From assembly GCA_002483605.1 (NCBI GenBank), contig DLIG01000022.1, positions 1-14,650 on the forward strand: a stretch of DNA of 14,650 bases, read 5' to 3'. The DNA comes from Sulfurovum sp. UBA7648 (lineage in GTDB: Bacteria > Campylobacterota > Campylobacteria > Campylobacterales > Sulfurovaceae). This document shows, in pieces, positions 1 through 6,738 of the stretch. Position 1 is the stretch's first letter. Every line of letters begins with the position of its first letter. The notes under the pieces were generated by a model. The model did no database searches, had not been told where the DNA came from, and worked only from the letters and a program-made list of their open reading frames with translations. Made by a program: the position numbers and the translations under genes.

Positions 1-31
1 ACCAATCACTAATCACTAATCACTAATCTAC
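1..31. repeat. Heptamer tandem repeat (AATCACT) at the 3' end of lgt
   Basis: Three perfect head-to-tail copies of AATCACT occupy bases 4-24, followed by a diverged unit at 25-31. The bases ACC before them suggest the array continues to the left of the window as the AATCACC variant. On the lgt strand the unit reads AGTGATT. Since seven is not a multiple of three, the TAG and TGA in each unit come up in every frame within three units. The array encodes the last six residues (RLVISD) and the TAG stop of lgt. A related array lies at 13568-13595. The copies are read directly; origin and function are unknown. Confidence 0.8.
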
Positions 32-839
32 CTTCTACCTTTTTTAATACAAAATATACACCCAAAAAGAAAAGTATCATAGCCAAACTCATGACCTGCC
101 CCATACTCATCCATCCACAGCACACATAGCCAATCTGAATATCAGGCATTCTAAAAAACTCTACTATAAAACGCATCATTCCATAGAGCATGCCATACCA
201 ACCTATCATGGCGCCGTCAAATGGCTTTTTATGGCGAAGCAAAAAAAGAATAACTGCTATCACTACGCCTTCTAAAAATGCTTCATATAGTTGAGAGGGA
301 TGGCGAAGCACACCGTCTACGTAAATGCCCCACGACACATCCGTAATGCCGCCTATCAACTCTTGGTTAAGGAAATTACCTATACGGCCGAATACATATC
401 CGACAGGGATACCAAGAGCTGTTATGTCAAGCAGTCTAGATATATACTGCGGATGCTTGCGGCCATAAAGATATGTGGCCAAAACTGCTCCCACAACAGC
501 TCCATGATAACTCATACCGCTGATACCTACGAAATTACCCTCAGCATCAAACGGGCTAAATATTTTCCATGGATTTGAGATATAGTAAAATGTCGGATCG
601 TAAAATAATACATAACCGAGCCTAGCGCCCAAGATCACACCTATTTCTACCCATATAAAATATCCGTCTATCGTTTCTTCGGGGATACCCATATTATCGT
701 GACGATTGATCCACTTGGCAAACAAAAGAGCTGTAACAAGCGCCAATACATACATGATACCATACCAATGCACCTTAATAAATCCAATATCCAATGCTAC
801 AGGGTTAAAATGTGCGTATATGTGATTCCAGTATTCCAC
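9..839 (-). CDS. lgt: Prolipoprotein diacylglyceryl transferase Lgt
   Basis: Inner-membrane enzyme that transfers diacylglycerol from phosphatidylglycerol to the lipobox cysteine of prolipoproteins, the first step of lipoprotein maturation. The 276-residue length is normal for the family. Family motifs are visible in order: HWYGIMY (24-30), GARLGYVLFYDP (71-82), SGMSYHGA (107-114, with the conserved His112), the signature GRIGNFLNQELIG (151-163, Arg152 and Asn155), RHPSQLYEAFLEG (179-191) and FIVEFFRMPD (224-233). Several hydrophobic membrane segments lie between them. The start is GTG, with AAAGGAGC at 845-852 a few bases upstream. The C-terminal RLVISD and the TAG stop come from a heptamer tandem repeat rather than from typical Lgt sequence. 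The gene is divergent from htrA. Confidence 0.96.
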   Translation of the reverse strand: MEYWNHIYAHFNPVALDIGFIKVHWYGIMYVLALVTALLFAKWINRHDNMGIPEETIDGYFIWVEIGVILGARLGYVLFYDPTFYYISNPWKIFSPFDAEGNFVGISGMSYHGAVVGAVLATYLYGRKHPQYISRLLDITALGIPVGYVFGRIGNFLNQELIGGITDVSWGIYVDGVLRHPSQLYEAFLEGVVIAVILFLLRHKKPFDGAMIGWYGMLYGMMRFIVEFFRMPDIQIGYVCCGWMSMGQVMSLAMILFFLGVYFVLKKVEGRLVISD

Positions 840-862
840 TAGCCGCTCCTTTAAAAAATCAC

Positions 863-890
863 ATTATATCATGTTGGTATTTACATTCAA
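863..890 (-). promoter_or_regulatory. Predicted sigma-70 promoter of lgt
   Basis: On the minus strand TTGAAT (890-885) and a perfect TATAAT (868-863) are separated by 16 bp. Transcription would begin near 856, giving a leader of under 20 nt that contains the AAAGGAGC ribosome binding site. Prediction from motif match only. Confidence 0.55.
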
Positions 891-905
891 TTAACCTTTA
901 GAGAT

Positions 906-936
906 TATACTTCAAAGTGAAAAATAAGACTAAAGG
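906..936 (+). promoter_or_regulatory. Predicted -10 box and ribosome binding site of htrA
   Basis: TATACT at 906-911 is a fair -10 box. No convincing -35 is seen (TTACAT at 881-886 would need a 19-bp spacer); weak -35 boxes are usual in this phylum. AAAGGA at 932-936 and one base before it lies 8 nt upstream of the ATG at 945 and fixes the htrA start. Confidence 0.4.
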
Positions 937-944
937 AATATATC

Positions 945-2381
945 ATGAAATTACCTTTTATATCATACAAAACAGCATTTACTATATTTGCGGCCATTGG
1001 TATCTCTGTAAGTACAATGGCATATTTTGCAAGTAATGCCGAAGCGCAGCAAGTGCAATTTGAACAAGCTGCACCAAACCCTCAAAGAACTATACCGTCA
1101 TCAAATCAAATACTGTCTTTTAATGATATACTAAGAGACTCCATGAATGCAGTGGTCAATATCAATACAAAAATAAAGGTACAGTCCAATGAACTTCAAA
1201 GCCTATTTAATGATCCTTACTTTAGACAATTTATGGATCCAAGATACCGTCAATATCCGCGAAAGGAATATGCTCCAAAAGGTGCAGGCTCCGGTGTTAT
1301 ATTAACTAGTAACGGCATAATAGTAACCAACTATCATGTTATTGCAGATGCAAGCGAAATTACAGTAACTCTGCCAAACAATAAAAAAGAGCATAAAGCC
1401 AAACTTATAGGCATAGACAAAGGAACGGATCTGGCCGTCATTAAAATAGATGCAACGAATTTAAAACCCATCAAAATGGGTAAAATAGAAGATGTAAGGG
1501 TGGGAGATATGGTATTTGCCATTGGTAATCCGTTTGGAGTAGGAGAAACCGTAACCCAAGGGATAGTATCAGCTCTTAACAAACAAAATATGGGCATCAA
1601 TCAATATGAGAACTTTATACAAACAGATGCTTCAATTAATCCCGGCAACTCCGGAGGTGCATTAGTGGATAGCAGAGGAGCGTTGATAGGAATCAACTCG
1701 GCTATATTTTCAAAGGGCGGCGGTAATGACGGTATAGGATTTACAATTCCTGTAGATATGGTACAAAATATAGTAGCTCAAATAGTCAAATACGGAAAGG
1801 TAAGCAGGGGCTATATGGGAATCACGCTATCTTCTTTAAATGAAAAATTAAATAAATTATATGATCATGAATATGGCGCTGTAGTAGCCGATGTAGAACC
1901 AAATAGTGCTGCATTAAAAGCCGGCATCAAAAACGGTGATCTGATAATAGCGGTAAATGGAGTAAAAATAGAATCTCCTACGGCGCTTCAGCGATTTATA
2001 GGCGATAAACAACCGTTTGAAAAAATTACTCTAGTCATTGAAAGAGATAAGCGTACACAAAACATATCTCTTGTGCTTGATGATAGAGCAAAAGCGCTTG
2101 CAGCGTTATCGCAGAACATACACGGGTTAACATTAAGCATGATAACTCCGCAAATAAGACAAAAACTTGGCCTTAGAAATGTTAATGGTGCTATAATAAC
2201 AGGTATTGATCCAAAAAGCAAAGCTGCACAAGAAGGTTTTCAAGTTGGAGATGTTATTATACAAATAGAAAACCAACCAATTTCATCGCTTGATGATGCA
2301 AGGAAAGCTTTTAGTTTACATGGCAAAAAGAGGGTATATCTCAACCGATATGGTATTATAGGGATATTGATCATATCATAA
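945..2381 (+). CDS. htrA: Periplasmic serine protease/chaperone HtrA (DegP/DegQ family)
   Basis: Trypsin-like periplasmic protease and chaperone that degrades or refolds misfolded envelope proteins; in Campylobacter and Helicobacter it is also secreted and cleaves host junction proteins. The 478-residue protein begins with a signal peptide (about 1-34, ending near NAEA-QQ). The protease domain carries the catalytic triad His131 (TNYHVIADA), Asp162 (GTDLAVIKID) and Ser236 (INPGNSGGAL). Two PDZ domains follow at about 285-378 and 390-475, as in DegP/DegQ. ATG start with AAAGGA 8 nt upstream. The next gene, a response regulator, begins about 20 nt after the stop; the order htrA-regulator-kinase is the one known for C. 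jejuni htrA-cprR-cprS, which suggests envelope-stress control. A continuous reading frame for the regulator opens inside the htrA 3' end (from 2315), but the htrA frame itself looks intact. Confidence 0.97.
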   Translation: MKLPFISYKTAFTIFAAIGISVSTMAYFASNAEAQQVQFEQAAPNPQRTIPSSNQILSFNDILRDSMNAVVNINTKIKVQSNELQSLFNDPYFRQFMDPRYRQYPRKEYAPKGAGSGVILTSNGIIVTNYHVIADASEITVTLPNNKKEHKAKLIGIDKGTDLAVIKIDATNLKPIKMGKIEDVRVGDMVFAIGNPFGVGETVTQGIVSALNKQNMGINQYENFIQTDASINPGNSGGALVDSRGALIGINSAIFSKGGGNDGIGFTIPVDMVQNIVAQIVKYGKVSRGYMGITLSSLNEKLNKLYDHEYGAVVADVEPNSAALKAGIKNGDLIIAVNGVKIESPTALQRFIGDKQPFEKITLVIERDKRTQNISLVLDDRAKALAALSQNIHGLTLSMITPQIRQKLGLRNVNGAIITGIDPKSKAAQEGFQVGDVIIQIENQPISSLDDARKAFSLHGKKRVYLNRYGIIGILIIS

Positions 2382-2401
2382 AAGCATATAAAGGATTTAT
2401 T

Positions 2402-3082
2402 ATAATACGCATTTTACTTATAGAAGATGACCCTGAACTAGCCCTCCTGCTTACAAATTATTTAAGCAAGCATGATATGGAGGTTATAGGCGCGGAAGAT
2501 CCTTTCATAGGGCTTTCGCTTTTAACACAACACGTATTTGATCTTATTATATTGGATCTCACATTGCCTGGAATGGATGGACTGGAGGTGATCTCGAAAA
2601 TCAGAGATGTTACCAATATACCTATCATCATATCATCGGCTAGAGATGATATCACAGACAAAATAATTGGTCTAGAACGTGGTGCGGATGACTATATGCC
2701 AAAACCTTATGATCCCAGAGAGCTTGTGACTCGCATTAAAACCATACTTAGAAGAACGCATACTGCCTCTGAATCTGCAAAAACACAAACTCCTGTTTTT
2801 ATCGTGGATAATAATTCTAAAATGATTATGTTCAAAGACGAGATGCTTGAGTTGACAGCAGCTGAATTTGATATATTATCAATGTTAATTAAACACAAGA
2901 ACGGTTCTGTCTCAAGAGAGCAATTGCTTTATGAAAGTGAACATATAGATGATGAAAGCTCGGTTAAAAATATAGATGTTATCATATCGCGCATACGTCA
3001 AAAAATTGCCAAAATAGATAGTGAAAAGTCATATATCAAACCTATTCGCGGCGTAGGGTACATGCTAACTGATCGTCAATGA
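2402..3082 (+). CDS. cprR: OmpR-type response regulator (CprR/ArsR-like) with non-canonical start
   Basis: DNA-binding response regulator, partner of the adjacent histidine kinase. Counting from codon 2402, the receiver domain has the acidic pair Asp9-Asp10 (in RILLIEDDPEL), phospho-acceptor Asp52 (LIILDLTLPGMDG) and Lys101 (DYMPKPYDPREL). A winged-helix effector domain follows (about 130-222, ending RGVGYMLTDRQ). The first ATG, at 2477, would delete the first 25 residues including the acidic pair, so it cannot be the start of a working receiver. Between the in-frame stop at 2312 and this ATG there is no ATG, GTG or TTG. The best start is ATA at 2402 (or ATT 2399, ATA 2405) behind AAGGA at 2391-2395, aligning with the usual M-I/K-xxLxIEDD beginning of the family. 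Family assignment is strong (H. pylori ArsR, C. jejuni CprR); the start is inferred. The stop overlaps the kinase start (ATGA). Confidence 0.85.
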   Translation: MIRILLIEDDPELALLLTNYLSKHDMEVIGAEDPFIGLSLLTQHVFDLIILDLTLPGMDGLEVISKIRDVTNIPIIISSARDDITDKIIGLERGADDYMPKPYDPRELVTRIKTILRRTHTASESAKTQTPVFIVDNNSKMIMFKDEMLELTAAEFDILSMLIKHKNGSVSREQLLYESEHIDDESSVKNIDVIISRIRQKIAKIDSEKSYIKPIRGVGYMLTDRQ

Positions 3083-3133
3083 AAAATCTTTCAGTTACTA
3101 CTTTTGTTCATTTTCTTTTTTCATTGACGATCA
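3070..3133 (+). repeat. Perfect 17-bp inverted repeat spanning the regulator stop and kinase start
   Basis: TGATCGTCAATGAAAAA at 3070-3086 is the exact reverse complement of 3117-3133, with a 30-nt loop (3087-3116). The left arm contains both the regulator stop (TGA 3080-3082) and the kinase start codon (ATG 3079-3081); the right arm lies in kinase codons for the first membrane segment. In mRNA this would form a stem that buries the kinase start. There is no T-run after the stem, so it is not a rho-independent terminator. The repeat is directly visible; a regulatory role is inferred. Confidence 0.85.
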
Positions 3134-4296
3134 CTATCGTTGTGGCGACCTTATTTATATTTTGGTCTTGGAATACAGAAAAGCATAAACTCAATGAAAT
3201 GTATCATTACAAATTAATAGCTGATGCATTTTTATCAAACATACAACTTGATCTAACTCCCAAAGAATTAGATAGGTTATACAAAGATTTTTCTGTCAAA
3301 AACGTAAATTTGGAAACTGCAAAACTTGATATTGAAAAACATGGTAAAACTATTTTTGGCGGGCAATCCCTGCTTGGAAGCGTAAGAATATTCGAAACAC
3401 CAACTACACACTACATTTATGTTCAACGATTGGGCCATAATTTAATGCTTCAAGACGATCGTCCTAGAAATTATACTTTAGAGATAGGACTTGGCGTAGG
3501 ACTGCTTTTAATATCAATATTGCTGCTTTTATATATAGCGATCCTCAAAAAATTAAAACCGTTAAAAAAATTAAACAAAGAGATACAAGCTTTTGCAAAA
3601 GGAAATATGCAAAAAAGAATTAGTTACAAAAGCAATGACGAAATAGGCAAAATAGCCAAAAGCTTTGATGATGCTATATTGCATATCAATCATTTAAGCG
3701 CTTCTAAAAATCTATTTATGCGCAATATCATGCATGAGCTTAAAACTCCGATTACAAAAGGCAGGATCATAGTAGAATCGATCGATGATATTGAAGTAAA
3801 AAATGTTTTAGTACGTGCATTTGAGAGAATGAACGAACTCATAGAAGAACTTGCTACCGTTGAGAGAGTAACTACCCAAGGGTTTGTGCCCCAATTAGAA
3901 ATGACGAACATATCCGATATAATAACAAAAAGCCAAGAGCTGCTAATGAGCGATAAAAATTGTGAAATTCTCAATGCCGGCGATAGAGCTATACTGACAG
4001 ATATCAAACTCCTAAGCCTTGCAATCAAAAATCTGTTGGATAATGGTATAAAATATAGCCCTGATAAAAAAGTCCTCTTAAAAACTATAAACAATAGCAT
4101 AGAGATCATCTCAAAAGGGGAAATGCTCAAGCATCCACTTTCATTTTATACAGAGCCTTTTTCCCAAGAAGAGAAAAGAAATAGCGGATTTGGACTCGGG
4201 CTTTATATAGTCAAAAATATTTTGGACAAACTCCACTTTAGATTTAAATATCGCTATGAAGACGGAAACAATATATTTGTCATCAAATTAAAATAA
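3079..4296 (+). CDS. cprS: Sensor histidine kinase (CprS/ArsS-like)
   Basis: Membrane sensor kinase that should phosphorylate the preceding regulator. Two membrane segments (about 9-31 and 134-157) flank a periplasmic sensor region of roughly 100 residues. A HAMP domain (about 155-207) leads to the H-box FMRNIMHELKTPITKGRI with phospho-accepting His219; this motif is nearly the same as in H. pylori ArsS. The ATP-binding domain has the N-box NLLDNGIKYS (Asn322) and the glycine-rich GFGLGLYIV (370-378). The G1 box is degenerate: ISKGEML (344-350) stands where DxGxG is usual. The ATG start overlaps the regulator stop by 4 nt. No good Shine-Dalgarno precedes it, so translation is probably coupled, and the start lies inside the inverted repeat at 3070-3133. 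It ends 6 bp from the convergent molbindin gene. Signal sensed: unknown. Confidence 0.92.
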   Translation: MKNLSVTTFVHFLFSLTITIVVATLFIFWSWNTEKHKLNEMYHYKLIADAFLSNIQLDLTPKELDRLYKDFSVKNVNLETAKLDIEKHGKTIFGGQSLLGSVRIFETPTTHYIYVQRLGHNLMLQDDRPRNYTLEIGLGVGLLLISILLLLYIAILKKLKPLKKLNKEIQAFAKGNMQKRISYKSNDEIGKIAKSFDDAILHINHLSASKNLFMRNIMHELKTPITKGRIIVESIDDIEVKNVLVRAFERMNELIEELATVERVTTQGFVPQLEMTNISDIITKSQELLMSDKNCEILNAGDRAILTDIKLLSLAIKNLLDNGIKYSPDKKVLLKTINNSIEIISKGEMLKHPLSFYTEPFSQEEKRNSGFGLGLYIVKNILDKLHFRFKYRYEDGNNIFVIKLK

Positions 4297-4302
4297 ATAA
4301 AA

Positions 4303-4719
4303 TTACTTAGCTAAAATAACAAAATTAGCTTTGATAAGTGCATATACCGTATCGCCTACTTTGAAATCCAGATCTTCTGTAGCTTCTTCAGTGATAACTG
4401 CTGTTAGGACTTGGTCTCCCATGCCGAGTTTCAGTTCGCTGTTAACCATACCGTTTTTGACTTCCAATACTTTTGTTTCTATGATATTTCTAGTACTGAT
4501 ATTCGTAGGCTCATCTTTTGCAACCATTACAAATGAAGCTTTAATAATAGCATATGCCTTATCGCCTACAACTAAACCCATCTCATCAACCGCGTCATTG
4601 GTAACAATGGCCTTTACATCGACTCCGTCTCCGACAGAAAGGACTACCTCACTGTTGATCTGACCTTTTTTAATCTCACTGACACTGCCTTTTAATTGAT
4701 TACGTGCGCTTGTTTTCAT
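4303..4719 (-). CDS. Di-Mop molybdate-binding protein (molbindin, TOBE/Mop domains)
   Basis: Small cytoplasmic molybdate/tungstate-binding protein of 138 residues made of two tandem Mop domains: about 3-67 (SARNQLKGSVSEIKKG ... ASFVMVAK) and 75-138 (STRNIIETKVLEVKNG ... ANFVILAK). Each repeat has the family pattern S-x-R-N followed by G-x-V-N/I-N-S-E, V-G-D and a closing IKAxFV-AK. The two halves are clearly related, so an internal duplication is visible. Molbindins of this kind (ModG-like) store or buffer oxyanion for molybdenum-cofactor enzymes. ATG start with AAAGGA about 5 nt upstream. No Mo transporter or Moco genes are in the window, so it stands alone as a single-gene unit, convergent with the kinase. 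An alternative role as a detached regulator domain of ModE type is less likely, as no DNA-binding domain is present. Confidence 0.9.
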   Translation of the reverse strand: MKTSARNQLKGSVSEIKKGQINSEVVLSVGDGVDVKAIVTNDAVDEMGLVVGDKAYAIIKASFVMVAKDEPTNISTRNIIETKVLEVKNGMVNSELKLGMGDQVLTAVITEEATEDLDFKVGDTVYALIKANFVILAK

Positions 4720-4748
4720 AATTTTCCTTTATCTTTAATATATTAATT

Positions 4749-4777
4749 ATTATATAAGTTAACTGAATAATTACTAA
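4749..4777 (-). promoter_or_regulatory. Predicted promoter of the molbindin gene
   Basis: Minus-strand TATAAT at 4754-4749, with TTAGTA at 4777-4772 and a 17-bp spacer. The predicted leader is about 23 nt and includes AAAGGA next to the ATG. An 8-bp palindrome AGTTAACT (4757-4764) lies in the spacer and could be an operator, but it is short and may be chance. Confidence 0.45.
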
Positions 4778-4806
4778 AACAGGATGCAAAATACTTTTTA
4801 TCAAAA

Positions 4807-5379
4807 CTAAAAGACAATGCCTCTTTTATCAAACCACCAGGCAAATGCAAACAAAAGACCCGGAGTTTTAATAGTATCATCATCAAACATTAATTTTTTA
4901 GCTTCATTAATATCCAGATAAATTACCTCTATCATTTCATTATCCACGCCGCCGCCTGATGAAACCATCATAGAGTCATTGATTTCTGCATAATAAAGTG
5001 TTTGCTTGCTGCCTGCAAAACCTACCGAAGTATAAAAAGAGGTGATTTTCGAGATTTTTGATAACTCAACATCATATCCGCACTCTTCATTTATCTCTTC
5101 TTTGACTATTTGTTCGAGTGAAAGATTTTTATCGACTATTCCAGCGCAAAGCTCTATGCTCATTCCTGTTGTATGAGCATTGGCATAAGTTGCTGGACGA
5201 AACTGCCTAACAAGCACAAAAGCATTTTTTGTTGTATGATACAATAAAACCGCTACACTATCATGTGCTTTGACGATTTCCCAGCTCTTTTGTATACCGT
5301 TTTGCCGATAGGTAGCTAGGGAAGTAAATACAAAACGAGGCTCGGTTAGCGGGTGAAGTGAAAAATCAGTTATCTTCAT
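4807..5379 (-). CDS. Nudix hydrolase, NUDT14-like (probable UDP-sugar/NDP-sugar pyrophosphatase)
   Basis: Nudix-fold hydrolase of 190 residues. The Nudix motif at 80-103 (AGIVDKNLSLEQ then EEINEECGYDV) keeps the metal-binding glutamates Glu95, Glu98 and Glu99, but the standard Arg before Glu95 is Glu94 and the first Glu of the motif is Leu. Much of the sequence resembles human NUDT14 (UDP-glucose pyrophosphatase) as I remember it: YRQNGIQKSW (24-33), AHDSVAVLLY (38-47), VLVRQFRPATYA (55-66), ELCAGIVD (76-83), SVGFAGSKQT (118-127), SGGGVDNEMIEV (141-152). The NUDT14 reaction splits UDP-glucose to UMP and glucose-1-phosphate; ADP-ribose is another possible substrate. The start ATG overlaps the M23 peptidase stop by 4 nt (ATGA), so the two are co-translated. 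Nudix assignment is secure, substrate inferred. Confidence 0.9.
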   Translation of the reverse strand: MKITDFSLHPLTEPRFVFTSLATYRQNGIQKSWEIVKAHDSVAVLLYHTTKNAFVLVRQFRPATYANAHTTGMSIELCAGIVDKNLSLEQIVKEEINEECGYDVELSKISKITSFYTSVGFAGSKQTLYYAEINDSMMVSSGGGVDNEMIEVIYLDINEAKKLMFDDDTIKTPGLLFAFAWWFDKRGIVF

Positions 5380-6659
5380 TGGAAATTCTCATCTAGTTGG
5401 GCTTGTGCTCTTTGGCTTTCATATTTATTCCAGTCGTACGAAGGAGTTTTATTATTTATATAAGATTCTAGCGTTTCACGGTATTTTTCAGCATTAAAGA
5501 TAGGTATTTTTTTTATTTGTGCTACTTGTCCGCCGCCTATTGCATCACTCATTTTATCTATCAGTTTATCGGCTATTGAACTTCCTTCACTCAATACGCT
5601 CATTGGATCTATTGGTGAATTATTTAAATAAATTCCCAAATGCAAATGTGGACCCGTACTTGTACCGGTATTACCGCTATAGCCTATGACATCTCCTTCT
5701 TGCACAACATCACCTACTATTGTCCTGAATCCGCTTAAGTGTCCGTAGATCGACATGTATCCGTTGCTATACTGAACCTTGATAGCTTTTCCGTATCCAC
5801 CTAGCCACCCGACATGTGTAACTACTCCATTACCTATAGACATGATAGGAGTGCCTCTTTTTACCCCAAAATCCGTTCCAAAATGGGGGCGATAGAAGCG
5901 CAATACCGGATGATACCTGCCGTAAGAAAATGAAGACGTGACCCTAGGATTCCTAACGGGCATACTAAATTGCCCGCTGCTGCTTGATGCACCCGAGGTT
6001 TGTCTAAAAATAGCAGTTCTTGGACTATCTGTCATGTATGATATGGTTTCGTATGGTTCCTTATGTCCATCGCCGTCATCATCTACGTAAATAAACTGTT
6101 CTTGGTTACCTTTTGTTAGTTTGATCACATGTATAATCGGATCGCCATGCAAATACCCTACAAGTGTTTTTTGTGTATATAAAAACGAGATATTATCTCC
6201 TTTTTGGAGCTTTATTGCATTTTTTCTAAATGCTTTTTTAATTTGAGCTATTAATTTATCATTATGCGTATTTTTCGATATATCATTCCAAGGATTTTTT
6301 GTTATATCTACACTAGCGAAATATTTTTCATCTTTAAATTTGATAGGCACTATAGAAAAACGATATTTGTCAGATTTTGTATCTTGTGAAAGTTTGATTT
6401 GCATTGTAGAACTAATGGGTATCAAAGCCTGCAGAAGAGCACCTTTGTCATCTTTAAGCTCATAAAAGATTTGACCGCCCCTGATCTCGCCTACTACTTG
6501 CTCTTCAAGTTCATCCAATGTTTTTAGAACCGATAATGATATATGTTTAGACTGAAGATATGAAGAAAATTTTTCTCCTGACTTCCATTTGACCCTAGTT
6601 ACTTGCGCGCCCCAAAGCAAGGAAGAGATCATCAACAACACAATGATAGTTTTTTTCAT
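5376..6659 (-). CDS. csd3: M23 peptidoglycan DD-endopeptidase, Csd3/HdpA/Pgp3-like
   Basis: Periplasmic zinc metallopeptidase that trims peptidoglycan crosslinks; in Helicobacter (Csd3/HdpA) and Campylobacter (Pgp3) such enzymes determine helical cell shape. The 427-residue protein has a signal peptide (MKKTIIVLLMISSLLWGA), an N-terminal region of about 200 residues that in Csd3 blocks the active site, then the LytM domain at about 235-360. Zinc ligands are His259 and Asp263 (RPHFGTDFG) and His340 (GPHLHLG); His307 (YGHLSG) and His338 are the other catalytic histidines, so it should be active. RYHPVLRFYRPHFGTDFG is typical of the Csd3 type. Oddities: an EF-hand-like loop DDDGDGHKEPYE (193-204) just before the LytM domain, and a serine-rich stretch at 222-229. 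It precedes the Nudix gene with a 4-nt overlap and is divergent from the PGBA_N gene, a neighbour also in H. pylori and C. jejuni. Confidence 0.9.
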   Translation of the reverse strand: MKKTIIVLLMISSLLWGAQVTRVKWKSGEKFSSYLQSKHISLSVLKTLDELEEQVVGEIRGGQIFYELKDDKGALLQALIPISSTMQIKLSQDTKSDKYRFSIVPIKFKDEKYFASVDITKNPWNDISKNTHNDKLIAQIKKAFRKNAIKLQKGDNISFLYTQKTLVGYLHGDPIIHVIKLTKGNQEQFIYVDDDGDGHKEPYETISYMTDSPRTAIFRQTSGASSSSGQFSMPVRNPRVTSSFSYGRYHPVLRFYRPHFGTDFGVKRGTPIMSIGNGVVTHVGWLGGYGKAIKVQYSNGYMSIYGHLSGFRTIVGDVVQEGDVIGYSGNTGTSTGPHLHLGIYLNNSPIDPMSVLSEGSSIADKLIDKMSDAIGGGQVAQIKKIPIFNAEKYRETLESYINNKTPSYDWNKYESQRAQAQLDENFQ

Positions 6660-6691
6660 TTAATCCCGATGTTTTCCAATTATGTCGATAA

Positions 6692-6720
6692 ATTATAGCC
6701 AAAAAAATCAAAAGTGGCAA
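6692..6720 (-). promoter_or_regulatory. Predicted sigma-70 promoter of the M23-Nudix operon
   Basis: Minus-strand TTGCCA (6720-6715), 17-bp spacer, perfect TATAAT (6697-6692). Start of transcription would be near 6685, giving a 25-nt leader with a weak GGGAT ribosome binding site. It is back to back with the plus-strand promoter; the -35 element reads TGGCAA on the other strand and could be used by both. Confidence 0.6.
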
Positions 6721-6738
6721 ATTTTAATATTTCGCTAG

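Noticed and set aside
291..578. Open frame on the plus strand within lgt
   Set aside because: Opposite-strand shadow of lgt; no ribosome binding site and no family pattern. The same holds for the plus-strand frames at 11226-11420, 12287-12799 and 13238-13468 and the minus-strand frames at 3690-4130 and 7432-7764.
2315..2401. HtrA-regulator fusion by frameshift near the A-run at 2325-2329
   Set aside because: The zero frame of htrA ends with a normal PDZ2-like strand (KKRVYLNRYG) and a stop; the regulator frame over this stretch has no family likeness. Not excluded, only less likely than a rare start.
2477..3082. Response regulator starting at the first ATG (201 residues)
   Set aside because: It would lack the first beta strand and the acidic Asp pair needed for Mg2+ binding, while these are plainly encoded in frame just upstream behind a ribosome binding site.
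3070..3133. Rho-independent terminator between regulator and kinase
   Set aside because: The stem is AT-rich, has a 30-nt loop, and no T-run follows the right arm; it lies inside coding sequence.
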